NCBI RefSeq assembly: GCF_003050835.1
Contig: NZ_QAOJ01000009.1
Coordinates: forward strand, 218,634-282,633
Direction: 5' to 3'
DNA from: Pseudomonas sp. GV071
GTDB lineage: Bacteria > Pseudomonadota > Gammaproteobacteria > Pseudomonadales > Pseudomonadaceae
DNA length: 64,000 bases
Both the position numbers and the translations under genes were made by a program. The notes under the pieces are model-generated. The model was not told the origin of the DNA. It worked only from the letters and a program-made list of their open reading frames with translations, and did not search any database. Each line of letters opens with the position of its first letter. The stretch's first letter is position 1. Below, piece after piece: positions 40,303 through 49,340 of the stretch.

Positions 40303-40397
40303 GAAAGGCTGCACCGGCGTTTCTCTTTTCACCCACTAAGGAACCTTTGCCCCTGCGCAGCAATCTCTGACGGGATGGAATTTCAACGGAGGTGTGT

Positions 40398-40886
40398 ATG
40401 TTTTTGCGCTCGTTCAGCCTGGCCTTGATGGTTGCCCTCAGCGGCCCGGTCCTGGCCGATGACAGTGACAGCCCGCTCAGCGCCGACCGTGGCCAGGCGC
40501 GCCCGGTGATCGTGATTGCCAACAGTGCGGCCGACCCGGCCCTGGTAAAACTGCTGGCGGCGCTGAAGGAGCCAGCCAACCAGGCAGCGTTCAAGGAGCG
40601 CAACATGGTGCTGTACACCGTGGTCAACACCATCGGTAAACGCGACGGCAAAGACCTCGACCCGCAAAGCACCATGGCCCTGATCCGCGCCCTTAAGCTG
40701 GGCGCCAGTGCCCAGGCCAAGGTGATTCTGGTGGGCAAGGACGGCGAGAAGAAACTCGAACACGCGGGGCCCATCGAGCCGCAGCAACTGTTCAGCGCGG
40801 TCGACCAGTTGCCGGCCAGCGAGAAAGAGCTGAGCAAGCCGGCGCCTGACCCGGCAGCACTGACGCCCGCGCCGCTGGACGATTGA
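40398..40886 (+). CDS. DUF4174 domain exported protein
   Basis: This 162-residue protein has a signal peptide (about residues 1-20, ending GPVLA-DD) and a DUF4174-like alpha/beta domain: RPVIVIANSAADPALVKLLAALKEPANQAAFKERNMVLYTVV ... KVILVGKDGEKKLEHAGPIEPQQLFSAVDQLP. DUF4174 proteins look thioredoxin-like but lack redox cysteines, as here. The C-terminus is Pro/Ala-rich. CGGAGG precedes ATG 40398; the alternative GTG two codons upstream is less likely. Function unknown, probably periplasmic. Confidence 0.82.
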   Translation: MFLRSFSLALMVALSGPVLADDSDSPLSADRGQARPVIVIANSAADPALVKLLAALKEPANQAAFKERNMVLYTVVNTIGKRDGKDLDPQSTMALIRALKLGASAQAKVILVGKDGEKKLEHAGPIEPQQLFSAVDQLPASEKELSKPAPDPAALTPAPLDD

Positions 40887-40900
40887 ATCTGCAGCTGCTC

Positions 40901-41341
40901 CTACGGGTTACTGCCAAGGTTCAACACAACCGCCGCCAACACCAGATAGCGGCCCGCCTTGGCGATGCTAACCAACAGCACAAACCGCCACAGCGGCTCG
41001 CGCATTACCCCGGCCACCAGGGTCAGTGGGTCGCCCACCACCGGTAGCCAACTCAGCAGCAGGGTCCAGCAGCCATACCGCTTGTACCACTGCTGCGCCC
41101 GCGCCATCTGTTCCGGGCTGGCGGGGAACCAGCGGCGCTGGCGAAAGCGCTCGACGCTGCGGCCCAGTACCCAGTTCAGCAGCGAACCCAGCACATTGCC
41201 GACCGTGGCCACCAGCACCAGCGCTGCGGGCGAGTATCCGCCAGTCAGCAGCAAACCGACCAACACCGCTTCCGATTGCAGCGGCAGCAGGGTGGCGGCG
41301 ATGAAGGCGCTGGCGAACAGGCTGAGGTAGGCGGTGAGCAT
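40901..41341 (-). CDS. YqaA-family (DedA/VTT-like) inner-membrane protein
   Basis: This 146-residue membrane protein has the YqaA pattern: SLFASAFIAATLLPLQSEAVLVGLLLTGG, LVATVGNVLGSLLNWVLGR with the polar GNxxGSxxNWxxG helix, RYGCWTLLLSWLPVVGDPLTLVAG and AKAGRYLVLAAVV. It is a short relative of DedA proteins that move lipids. ATG 41341 is chosen; a longer frame to 41497 would enter a repeat element. It is convergent with the DUF4174 gene. Confidence 0.87.
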   Translation of the reverse strand: MLTAYLSLFASAFIAATLLPLQSEAVLVGLLLTGGYSPAALVLVATVGNVLGSLLNWVLGRSVERFRQRRWFPASPEQMARAQQWYKRYGCWTLLLSWLPVVGDPLTLVAGVMREPLWRFVLLVSIAKAGRYLVLAAVVLNLGSNP

Positions 41342-41389
41342 GGGGCCACGGGAAGGTGAAAGCGGGCGACTGTAGCGTAAATGGAGCAA

Positions 41390-41469
41390 TTCTGGACCCC
41401 AGCCTGTGCTGGGGTGACGGCGGTTTGGGCAAACACTACCGTCGTCCCAGCGCAGGCTGGGACCCAGAA
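41390..41469. repeat. Inverted pair of CCCAGCGCAGGCTGGG repeats
   Basis: TGGACCCCAGCCTGTGCTGG (from 41393) faces GTCCCAGCGCAGGCTGGGAC (from 41444). It is the second copy of the family at 17504 and 56394. It lies in the divergent promoter gap (41342-41636) of the YqaA and glgE genes, which has no other gene. Confidence 0.85.
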
Positions 41470-41636
41470 ACGACCGCCGTGCGCGGGCGTTGGCCATTGA
41501 TCAAAACCCTGAACTTTTGCTCTACCACGGGGCTCGGAACTGTACGCCCCCTGTTTTGCGCAGGGACAACGAATCCAAACGAGCCGCCACCCGATCCATC
41601 GGGCGGCGGCTGTTTGCAGTGATGGAGCCCGATTCG

Positions 41637-43658
41637 ATGTCGCATGCCCGCCCGTTACTTCCCCTCAACCAGGTTGCTGAACGTCAGGCCTCCTCCTTGC
41701 AACTGGACGACGCCTTGCAGCTACCGCGCATTGCCATCGAAGACGTAACCCCAGTGGTCGAAGGCGGGCGCTTTCCCGCCAAGAGCGTCGTTGGCTCCCT
41801 TGTCACCGTCAGCGCAGTGATCTTCACCGATGGCCACGACAAGCTCGACGGCGCTGTGCTGTGGCGCGCCGAGCTGGAAGAAAAGTGGCACCGGGTGCCG
41901 CTGGAGTTTCTCGGCAATGACCTCTGGCAAGGCCAGTTCAGCCTTGAGCAGCCCGGCCGCTATCAGTTCGCCGTACAGGCCTGGTGGGACGGTTACGCCA
42001 CCTTTACCTACGAGCTGCTGAAAAAATTCTCCGCCGGGGTGCCCCTCACCCTGGAGCTGCAAGAAGGCGAGCTGCTGCTGCGCAGAGCCGCTGAACACGC
42101 CGGCCCTGAACACGCCGAGCTGATGGCCGAGCGCTTGCGCACGCTGCAAGACACCCAGTCGGTGGAAGAGCGCGTGAGCTTCTTTCTCGACCCGCAAACC
42201 ACCCAGGCCATGCGCCTGACCGAAGCCCACCCGCATCGCATCAATAGCCCCGCCTACCCGCTGGAGGTGGAGCGCAAGCTGGCCGAGTTTGCCAGTTGGT
42301 ACGAGCTGTTCCCGCGCTCGGCGACCGACGACGAAGACCGCCACGGCACCTTTCGTGACGTGATCGAACGCCTGCCCTATGTGCGCGACATGGGCTTTGA
42401 CGTGCTGTATTTCCCGCCGATTCATCCCATCGGCCGCGCCCACCGCAAGGGCCGCAACAACTCCCTGCAAGCCCGCGCCAATGACCCCGGCAGCCCCTAT
42501 GCGATTGGCAGCCAGGACGGCGGCCACGACGCCATTCACCCCAAACTCGGCAGCTTTGACGACTTCCGCGCCCTGGTGCAGGCCGCCAAGGAACATGGCC
42601 TGGAAATCGCCCTGGACTTCGCCATTCAATGTTCCCCTGACCACCCGTGGCTCAAGGAACACCCAGGCTGGTTCAGCTGGCGGCCGGACGGCAGCATCCG
42701 CCACGCGGAAAACCCGCCGAAAAAATACGAAGACATCGTCAACGTCGACTTCTACGCCGAAGACGCCATGCCCGATCTGTGGCTGGCCCTGCGGGATGTG
42801 GTCAAGGGTTGGGTGGAGCAGGGCGTGACGCTGTTTCGCGTCGACAACCCGCACACCAAACCGCTGCCGTTCTGGGAATGGCTGATCGCCGATATACGCG
42901 CCATTCACCCGCAAGTGATCTTCCTCGCCGAAGCCTTTACCCGCCCGGCGATGATGGCGCGCCTGGGCAAGGTCGGTTTCAGCCAGAGCTACACCTACTT
43001 CACCTGGCGCAACACCAAGGCCGAGCTGGAAAGCTACCTCAGCGAACTGAATACCGCGCCCTGGCGCGATTGCTACCGGCCGAACTTCTTCGTCAATACC
43101 CCGGACATCAACCCCGCCTTTTTGCACAACAACGGCCGTGCCGGTTTCCTCATTCGCGCGGCGTTGGCGAGCATGGGTTCGGGGCTCTGGGGGATGTATT
43201 CGGGCTTTGAAATCTGCGAGTCGGCAGCGGTGCCGGGCAAAGAGGAATACCTCGATTCGGAGAAGTACCAGATCCGCCCGCGGAACTATCAAAAGGCCGG
43301 GAATATCGTCAGCGAAATTGCCCAGTTCAACCGCATTCGCCGGCAGAACCCGGCGCTGCAAACCCACCTCGGTTTGCAGATTTACACCTGCTACAACGAC
43401 AACATTCTGCTGTTCGGCAAGCGCACGGCCGACCTCAGCAATTTTGTGCTGGTGGCCGTGAGCCTCGACCCACACAACGCCCAGGAAGCCCATTTCGAAC
43501 TGCCCCTTTGGGAGTTCGGCCTACCTGACGATGCCAGCCTGCACGGTGAGGACCTGATGACCGGGCACACCTGGACCTGGCATGGCAAAACCCAATGGAT
43601 GCGCATTGAACCGTGGCACCAGCCATTCGGTATCTGGCGTGTGCGCGTAACCGGCTAA
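41637..43658 (+). CDS. glgE: Maltosyltransferase GlgE (maltose-1-phosphate to alpha-glucan)
   Basis: This 673-residue GH13 enzyme has an N-terminal beta domain (IAIEDVTPVVEGGRFPAKSVVG) and the catalytic barrel with DVLYFPPIHPIG, nucleophile Asp in LFRVDNPHTKPLPFWEW near residue 402, acid Glu in FLAEAFTRPAMM and Asp in NTPDINPAFLHNNG. It extends alpha-1,4-glucan using maltose-1-phosphate made by the Mak domain of the next gene. ATG 41637 has GGAG nine bases upstream; ATG 41622 is an alternative. The operon continues with treS/mak and glgB. Confidence 0.95.
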   Translation: MSHARPLLPLNQVAERQASSLQLDDALQLPRIAIEDVTPVVEGGRFPAKSVVGSLVTVSAVIFTDGHDKLDGAVLWRAELEEKWHRVPLEFLGNDLWQGQFSLEQPGRYQFAVQAWWDGYATFTYELLKKFSAGVPLTLELQEGELLLRRAAEHAGPEHAELMAERLRTLQDTQSVEERVSFFLDPQTTQAMRLTEAHPHRINSPAYPLEVERKLAEFASWYELFPRSATDDEDRHGTFRDVIERLPYVRDMGFDVLYFPPIHPIGRAHRKGRNNSLQARANDPGSPYAIGSQDGGHDAIHPKLGSFDDFRALVQAAKEHGLEIALDFAIQCSPDHPWLKEHPGWFSWRPDGSIRHAENPPKKYEDIVNVDFYAEDAMPDLWLALRDVVKGWVEQGVTLFRVDNPHTKPLPFWEWLIADIRAIHPQVIFLAEAFTRPAMMARLGKVGFSQSYTYFTWRNTKAELESYLSELNTAPWRDCYRPNFFVNTPDINPAFLHNNGRAGFLIRAALASMGSGLWGMYSGFEICESAAVPGKEEYLDSEKYQIRPRNYQKAGNIVSEIAQFNRIRRQNPALQTHLGLQIYTCYNDNILLFGKRTADLSNFVLVAVSLDPHNAQEAHFELPLWEFGLPDDASLHGEDLMTGHTWTWHGKTQWMRIEPWHQPFGIWRVRVTG

Positions 43659-43669
43659 GGGGGGACGCA

Positions 43670-46600
43670 ATGAGCGACCAAGCGAATACACCGAATAGCG
43701 AGAAAAAACCGACCACCGAACGCCGCAAAAAACGCCGGCCTGCGGCCTTTATCGAAGACCCGCTCTGGTACAAGGACGCGGTGATCTATCAGGTGCACGT
43801 GAAGTCGTACTTCGACTCGAATAACGACGGTATCGGCGACTTCCCCGGCCTGATTTCCAAGCTCGATTACATTGCCGACCTCGGCGTGAACACCATCTGG
43901 CTGCTGCCGTTCTACCCCTCGCCACGGCGCGATGACGGTTACGACATTGCCGAATACCGCGACGTGCACCCCGACTACGGCGGCATGGCCGATGCCAAAC
44001 GGTTTATCGCCGAGGCCCACAGCCGTGGCATCCGGGTGATTACCGAACTGGTGATCAACCACACCTCCGACCAGCACCCGTGGTTCCAGAAAGCACGGCG
44101 GGCCAAGCCCGGTTCCAAGGCCCGGGATTTTTACGTGTGGTCGGACAGCGACCAGAAATTCCCGGAAACCCGGATCATCTTTCTCGATACCGAGAAGTCC
44201 AACTGGACCTGGGACCCGGTCGCCGGCCAGTACTTCTGGCACCGCTTCTATTCGCACCAGCCGGACCTCAACTTCGACAACCCGCAGGTGCTCAAGGAAG
44301 TGCTCAGCGTGATGCGCTTCTGGCTCGACCTGGGCGTTGACGGCCTGCGCCTGGACGCCATTCCGTACCTGATCGAACGCGAAGGCACCAACAACGAAAA
44401 CCTCGCCGAAACCCACGTGGTGCTGAAGAAAATCCGCGCTGAACTGGACGCCACCTACCCGGACCGCATGCTGTTGGCCGAGGCCAACCAATGGCCGGAA
44501 GACACCCAGCTGTATTTTGGCGGCGAAGACGGCGGTCCCGGCGATGAATGCCACATGGCTTTTCACTTTCCACTGATGCCGCGCATGTACATGGCCATCG
44601 CCCAGGAAGACCGTTTTCCGATCACCGACATCCTCCGCCAGACCCCGGAAATTCCCGCCAACTGCCAGTGGGCGATCTTCCTGCGCAACCATGATGAGCT
44701 GACCCTGGAAATGGTCACCGACCATGAGCGCGACTACCTGTGGAACTACTACGCCGCCGACCGCCGCGCGCGGATCAACCTGGGTATCCGCCGCCGTCTG
44801 GCACCGCTGGTGGAGCGGGATCGTCGGCGTATCGAGCTGCTCAACAGCATGCTGCTGTCGATGCCGGGCACGCCGACCCTGTATTACGGCGATGAGATCG
44901 GCATGGGCGACAACATCTTCCTCGGCGACCGCGATGGCGTGCGCACGCCCATGCAGTGGTCGATCGACCGCAACGGCGGTTTTTCCCGCGCCGACCCAGC
45001 CAGCCTGGTGTTGCCGCCGATTCAGGACCCGCTCTACGGCTTCCAGAGCATCAACGTCGAAACCCAGCAGCGCGACACCCATTCGCTGCTGAACTGGACG
45101 CGGCGCATGCTCGCCATCCGCAAGCAGCAGAAAGCTTTCGGCCGCGGCACCCTGAAAATGCTCGCACCGGCCAACCGACGGATCCTCGCTTATTTGCGCG
45201 AATACACCGGCGTCGATGGCAAACACGAAGTGATCCTCTGCGTCGCCAACGTCTCGCGCGCCGCCCAAGCCGCCGAGCTGGAGCTTTCGGCCTACAACGG
45301 CATGGTGCCGGTGGAGATGGTGGGTGGTACCTCGTTTCCGCCGATTGGCCAGCTCAACTACCTGTTGACCTTGCCGCCGTACGGCTTCTATTGGTTTTTG
45401 CTCGCCGAAGAAGCGCAAATGCCGGCCTGGCACGTACCGCCGGTAGACCGCATGCCGGAGCTGCCAACCCTGGTGATCAAACGTGATCTCAGCGAGCTGA
45501 TGCAGTCGCGCGCCAGCCTGACCCTGAGCCGCGAATCGCTGCCGGCCTACCTGCCGAAACGCCGCTGGTTCTCGGCCCTGGACGATGCCGCCGCCGAATA
45601 CAAACTGCTGTACGCCGTGCCCTTTGGCGAACGCAGCGTGCTCAGCGAGGTGGAGGTGCGCAGTGGCGACCACTACGAGCATTACCAACTGCCCCTCAGC
45701 TATGTCGCCGAAAACGAAGCCGGCAGCAGCGTGCCGCAACAACTGGCCCTGGCCAGATTGCGCCGTGGCCGCGAAGTAGGGCTGTTGACCGACGCCTTCA
45801 CCCTCGGCGAATTCAGCCAGCAGGTGGTGCGCTACCTGCGTGAAGGCCAGGTGCTTAATTCGGCTGGCAGCGAGCTGCAATTCCTGCCGACGCCTCAGCT
45901 GCACGAACTGGCGGACAACCCGGAGGAAGAGGTCAACCTGGTGTCTGCCGAGCAGTCCAACAGCTCGGCGCTGATCGGCGAAAGCATGGTGCTGAAGCTG
46001 GTCCGTCGAGTAATGCCCGGCATCCACCCGGAAACCGAAATGGGCGGCTACCTCACCGCCCAGGGCTTCGCCAATATTCCGCAACTGCTTGGCGAAGTGC
46101 GCCGCGTCGATGCCCAGGGCGTGCCACATACCTTGATGGTGTTGCAGCGCTTCCTGAGCAACCAGGGCGATGCCTGGCTGTGGACGCAGAACACCCTGGA
46201 GCGGGCGATTCGTGATCAGCTGGCGAGCCCGGCGGTGAACGATGCCGATGGCGCCATTGCCCCGGCCAGCGTCGAGCTGGCAGCCTTCGCTCGCCAGCTC
46301 GGCCGCCGCCTTGGCGAGATGCACCGGGTGTTGGCCCAACCCAGCGACAACCCCGACTTCGGCGCCGTCACCAGCACCCAGAAAGACGTCGATGAGTGGG
46401 CCCGCAGCATCAGTGCGCAGCTGCAGGAAGCCTTGGACGAGGTGGCCAACAGCCACACTGCCGATGCCGACAGTGCGACCTGGCTGGCGGCGCATGGCAA
46501 ACAACTGCTGGCGGCCGTTAACCAGATTGCGCAGCTGTGCCTCGGTGGCCTGCGCATTCGCGTGCACGGCGACTTGCACCTCGGCCAGGTGCTGGTGGTG

Positions 46601-47035
46601 CAGGGCGACGCCTACCTGATCGACTTCGAGGGCGAACCGACCCGCAGCCTGCAGGAGCGGCGCACCCGCCACAGCCCGATGAAAGATGTCGCCGGCATGA
46701 TCCGCTCGTTCGACTACGCCGCCGCCATGGCCATCCGCAACACGCAAAGCACCGACGCCTCGCGTGAAGCCGACGCCGTGCGCCGCACCGTCGCCGCGAA
46801 CTACCGCAGCCAGGCGCGCACCGCCTTCCAGGAAGCCTACCGCCTGGCCGCCGCCGACCTGCCGCACACCTGGCACGAACGCGACGGCGAAGTGGCGGCG
46901 CTGGCGTTGTTCAGCCTGGAAAAGGCCGCCTACGAAATTCTCTATGAAGCCCGCTACCGCCCCGACTGGCTGAATGTGCCGGTGCAGGGCCTGGTGGAAT
47001 TGGGCCAACACCTGTTGGGGAGCGCAGCACGATGA
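43670..47035 (+). CDS. treS: Trehalose synthase / maltokinase fusion (TreS-Mak)
   Basis: This 1121-residue bifunctional protein begins with a basic linker then TreS (about 27-560): LWYKDAVIYQVHVKSYFDSNNDGIGDFPGL, nucleophile Asp in DGLRLDAIPYL near residue 229, LLAEANQWPED and FLRNHDELTLEM. The C-terminal half (about 590-1120) is a maltokinase with aminoglycoside-kinase-like VHGDLHLGQVLV near 965 and LIDFEGEP near 983. It converts trehalose to maltose and phosphorylates it, feeding GlgE. ATG 43670 follows AAGGGGGG. It overlaps glgB by four bases. Confidence 0.95.
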   Translation: MSDQANTPNSEKKPTTERRKKRRPAAFIEDPLWYKDAVIYQVHVKSYFDSNNDGIGDFPGLISKLDYIADLGVNTIWLLPFYPSPRRDDGYDIAEYRDVHPDYGGMADAKRFIAEAHSRGIRVITELVINHTSDQHPWFQKARRAKPGSKARDFYVWSDSDQKFPETRIIFLDTEKSNWTWDPVAGQYFWHRFYSHQPDLNFDNPQVLKEVLSVMRFWLDLGVDGLRLDAIPYLIEREGTNNENLAETHVVLKKIRAELDATYPDRMLLAEANQWPEDTQLYFGGEDGGPGDECHMAFHFPLMPRMYMAIAQEDRFPITDILRQTPEIPANCQWAIFLRNHDELTLEMVTDHERDYLWNYYAADRRARINLGIRRRLAPLVERDRRRIELLNSMLLSMPGTPTLYYGDEIGMGDNIFLGDRDGVRTPMQWSIDRNGGFSRADPASLVLPPIQDPLYGFQSINVETQQRDTHSLLNWTRRMLAIRKQQKAFGRGTLKMLAPANRRILAYLREYTGVDGKHEVILCVANVSRAAQAAELELSAYNGMVPVEMVGGTSFPPIGQLNYLLTLPPYGFYWFLLAEEAQMPAWHVPPVDRMPELPTLVIKRDLSELMQSRASLTLSRESLPAYLPKRRWFSALDDAAAEYKLLYAVPFGERSVLSEVEVRSGDHYEHYQLPLSYVAENEAGSSVPQQLALARLRRGREVGLLTDAFTLGEFSQQVVRYLREGQVLNSAGSELQFLPTPQLHELADNPEEEVNLVSAEQSNSSALIGESMVLKLVRRVMPGIHPETEMGGYLTAQGFANIPQLLGEVRRVDAQGVPHTLMVLQRFLSNQGDAWLWTQNTLERAIRDQLASPAVNDADGAIAPASVELAAFARQLGRRLGEMHRVLAQPSDNPDFGAVTSTQKDVDEWARSISAQLQEALDEVANSHTADADSATWLAAHGKQLLAAVNQIAQLCLGGLRIRVHGDLHLGQVLVVQGDAYLIDFEGEPTRSLQERRTRHSPMKDVAGMIRSFDYAAAMAIRNTQSTDASREADAVRRTVAANYRSQARTAFQEAYRLAAADLPHTWHERDGEVAALALFSLEKAAYEILYEARYRPDWLNVPVQGLVELGQHLLGSAAR

Positions 47036-49236
47036 GCAACTTTACTGGGCTGGCGCCGCTGAACGCCGAACTGCCGGACCCGAATGTGCAGGCCCTGGTG
47101 CGTGCCGAACACAACGACCCGTTTGCCTTCCTCGGGCCGCATAGCGATGAGCAGGGGCCAATTGTGCGCGCCTATCTGCCTGGTGCCCTGGGGGTGAACC
47201 TGATCGATGCCGACAGCGGCGCGGACCTGGGCGAAATGACCCTGGGCGAAGTGCCCGGCATGTTCACCCACCGCCCGCAGGAGCAGCGCCCATACCGGCT
47301 GCGCATCCGCTGGGGCGAGGGCGAGCAGGAAATCGAAGACCCGTATGCCTTCGGCCCGCAGCTGGGTGAAACCGATATCTACCTGTTCAGCGAAGGCAAC
47401 CACCGCGAACTGGGCAAGTGTTTTGGCGCGCAGTTGATGGAGCAGAACGGCATTCCCGGCGTGCGCTTTGCCGTGTGGGCGCCGAATGCGCGGCGGGTCT
47501 CGGTGGTCGGTCACTTCAATGGTTGGGACGGCCGCCGCCATGTGATGCGCGCCCGTCATCCTTCCGGTGTGTGGGAGCTATTTATCCCGCGCTTGCAGGC
47601 AGGCGAAGTGTACAAATACGAAATTCTTGGCAGCCACGGCGTGTTGCCGCTAAAGGCCGACCCCATCGCCCTGGCCACCGAACACCCACCGGCCACCGGC
47701 TCGGTGGTGGCGCAGCCGCTGGACTTCGTCTGGAACGATCAGCAGTGGCTGGACAACCGCCAACACGCCCAGGCGCACAACCAGCCGCTGTCGATTTACG
47801 AGATGCACGTCGGCTCCTGGCGCCACCACGAAGATGGCCGCGTGCTGAGTTGGGCTGAACTGGCTGAGCAGTTGATTCCCTATATTCACGACATGGGCTT
47901 CACCCACGTCGAACTGATGCCAATCATGGAACACCCGTTTGGTGGCTCCTGGGGTTACCAACTGCTGTCGCAATTCGCCCCCAGCGCGCGCTACGGCAGC
48001 CCGGCGGACTTCGCCGCATTTGTCGACGCCTGCCATGTTGCCGGCATTGGCGTGATCCTCGACTGGGTGCCCGCGCATTTCCCCACCGACAGCCACGGCC
48101 TGGCCCGTTTCGATGGCACTGCGCTGTACGAATACGCCCATCCGTTCGAGGGCTTTCACCAGGACTGGGACACCTTCATCTACAACCTCGGCCGTAACGA
48201 AGTGCATGGCTACATGCTGGCCTCGGCGCTGCACTGGCTGCGCCAGTACCACATCGACGGCCTGCGCGTGGATGCCGTGGCCTCAATGCTCTACCGCGAC
48301 TACTCACGCAAAGATGGCGAGTGGATTCCCAACCGCCATGGCGGCCGCGAAAACCTCGAAGCCATCGATTTTCTGCGCCACCTCAACGACGTGGTGCACA
48401 CCGAAGTGCCTGGCGCCTTGGTGATTGCCGAGGAGTCGACCGCCTGGCCCGGCGTCAGCCACGACACCCAAGGTGGCGGCCTGGGTTTCGCCTACAAATG
48501 GAACATGGGCTGGATGCACGACAGCCTCAAATACATCGCCGAGGACCCGCTCAACCGCCCGCACCACCACGACAAACTGACCTTCGGCTTGCTCTACGCC
48601 TTTACCGAGCAATTCATCCTGCCGATTTCCCACGACGAAGTGGTGCACGGCAAACGCTCGCTGCTGGACAAAATGCCCGGCGACCGCTGGCAGAAATTCG
48701 CCAACCTGCGCCTGTACCTGAGCTTTATGTGGAGCCATCCGGGCAAGAAGCTGCTGTTCATGGGCTGCGAATTCGGCCAATGGCGCGAATGGAGCCACGA
48801 CCACGAACTGGACTGGTACCTGCTGCGCTACGGCGAACACCAAGGCACGCAGAACCTGGTCAGTGCCCTAAACCACCTCTATCGCCAACAGCCCGCACTG
48901 CATCAGCGTGACGGCAAAGCCGAAGGCTTCCAATGGCTGATCGGCGACGACGCCAGCAACAGCGTCTACGCCTGGCTACGCCACGGCGACGACGGCGTGC
49001 CGCTGCTGGTCGTGCACAACTTCACCCCCGTACCGCGCGAAGGCTACCGCATCGGCGTGCCCCAGGCCGGCGAGTGGCAGGTACTGCTTAACAGCGACGA
49101 TGAACAGTACGCCGGCTCCAACGCCGGCAGCCGTGGCGGGTTGCAGACCGAAGGGGAAGTGAGTCATGGGCAAGTGCAGTCGTTGGTATTGAACCTGCCG
49201 CCGCTTGGGGCGCTAGTGCTCAGGCCGAACCCCTAA
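47032..49236 (+). CDS. glgB: 1,4-alpha-glucan branching enzyme GlgB
   Basis: This 734-residue enzyme has an N-terminal carbohydrate-binding module region (DPFAFLGPHSDEQGPIVRAYLPGA, about 20-110), a CBM48 (FAVWAPNARRVSVVGHFNGWDGRRHVM) and a GH13 barrel with nucleophile Asp in GLRVDAVASMLYRDYSR near residue 413, Glu in VIAEESTAWPGV and LPISHDEVVHGKRSLL. It adds alpha-1,6 branches to glucan made by GlgE. Overlapping start with treS/mak shows a translationally coupled operon. Confidence 0.96.
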   Translation: MSNFTGLAPLNAELPDPNVQALVRAEHNDPFAFLGPHSDEQGPIVRAYLPGALGVNLIDADSGADLGEMTLGEVPGMFTHRPQEQRPYRLRIRWGEGEQEIEDPYAFGPQLGETDIYLFSEGNHRELGKCFGAQLMEQNGIPGVRFAVWAPNARRVSVVGHFNGWDGRRHVMRARHPSGVWELFIPRLQAGEVYKYEILGSHGVLPLKADPIALATEHPPATGSVVAQPLDFVWNDQQWLDNRQHAQAHNQPLSIYEMHVGSWRHHEDGRVLSWAELAEQLIPYIHDMGFTHVELMPIMEHPFGGSWGYQLLSQFAPSARYGSPADFAAFVDACHVAGIGVILDWVPAHFPTDSHGLARFDGTALYEYAHPFEGFHQDWDTFIYNLGRNEVHGYMLASALHWLRQYHIDGLRVDAVASMLYRDYSRKDGEWIPNRHGGRENLEAIDFLRHLNDVVHTEVPGALVIAEESTAWPGVSHDTQGGGLGFAYKWNMGWMHDSLKYIAEDPLNRPHHHDKLTFGLLYAFTEQFILPISHDEVVHGKRSLLDKMPGDRWQKFANLRLYLSFMWSHPGKKLLFMGCEFGQWREWSHDHELDWYLLRYGEHQGTQNLVSALNHLYRQQPALHQRDGKAEGFQWLIGDDASNSVYAWLRHGDDGVPLLVVHNFTPVPREGYRIGVPQAGEWQVLLNSDDEQYAGSNAGSRGGLQTEGEVSHGQVQSLVLNLPPLGALVLRPNP

Positions 49237-49261
49237 ACGGTGCGGTGATCATCGTTTGCAG

Positions 49262-49328
49262 GAATCGCGGCTGAAGCCCCTCCCACAATAAAACTCGGTT
49301 CCTGTGGGAGGGGCTTTAGCCGCGATGC
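49262..49328. repeat. REPIN: inverted REP pair
   Basis: ATCGCGGCTGAAGCCCCTCC (from 49264) and GGAGGGGCTTTAGCCGCGAT (to 49326) face each other between the convergent glgB and batD genes, where a shared 3' hairpin would be useful. Confidence 0.9.
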
Positions 49329-49340
49329 CTTTGGCTTTTT

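Noticed and set aside
43655..47011. 1118-residue minus-strand frame opposite treS/mak
   Set aside because: It mirrors the codon structure of TreS-Mak, shows no family motifs, and has no ribosome site.
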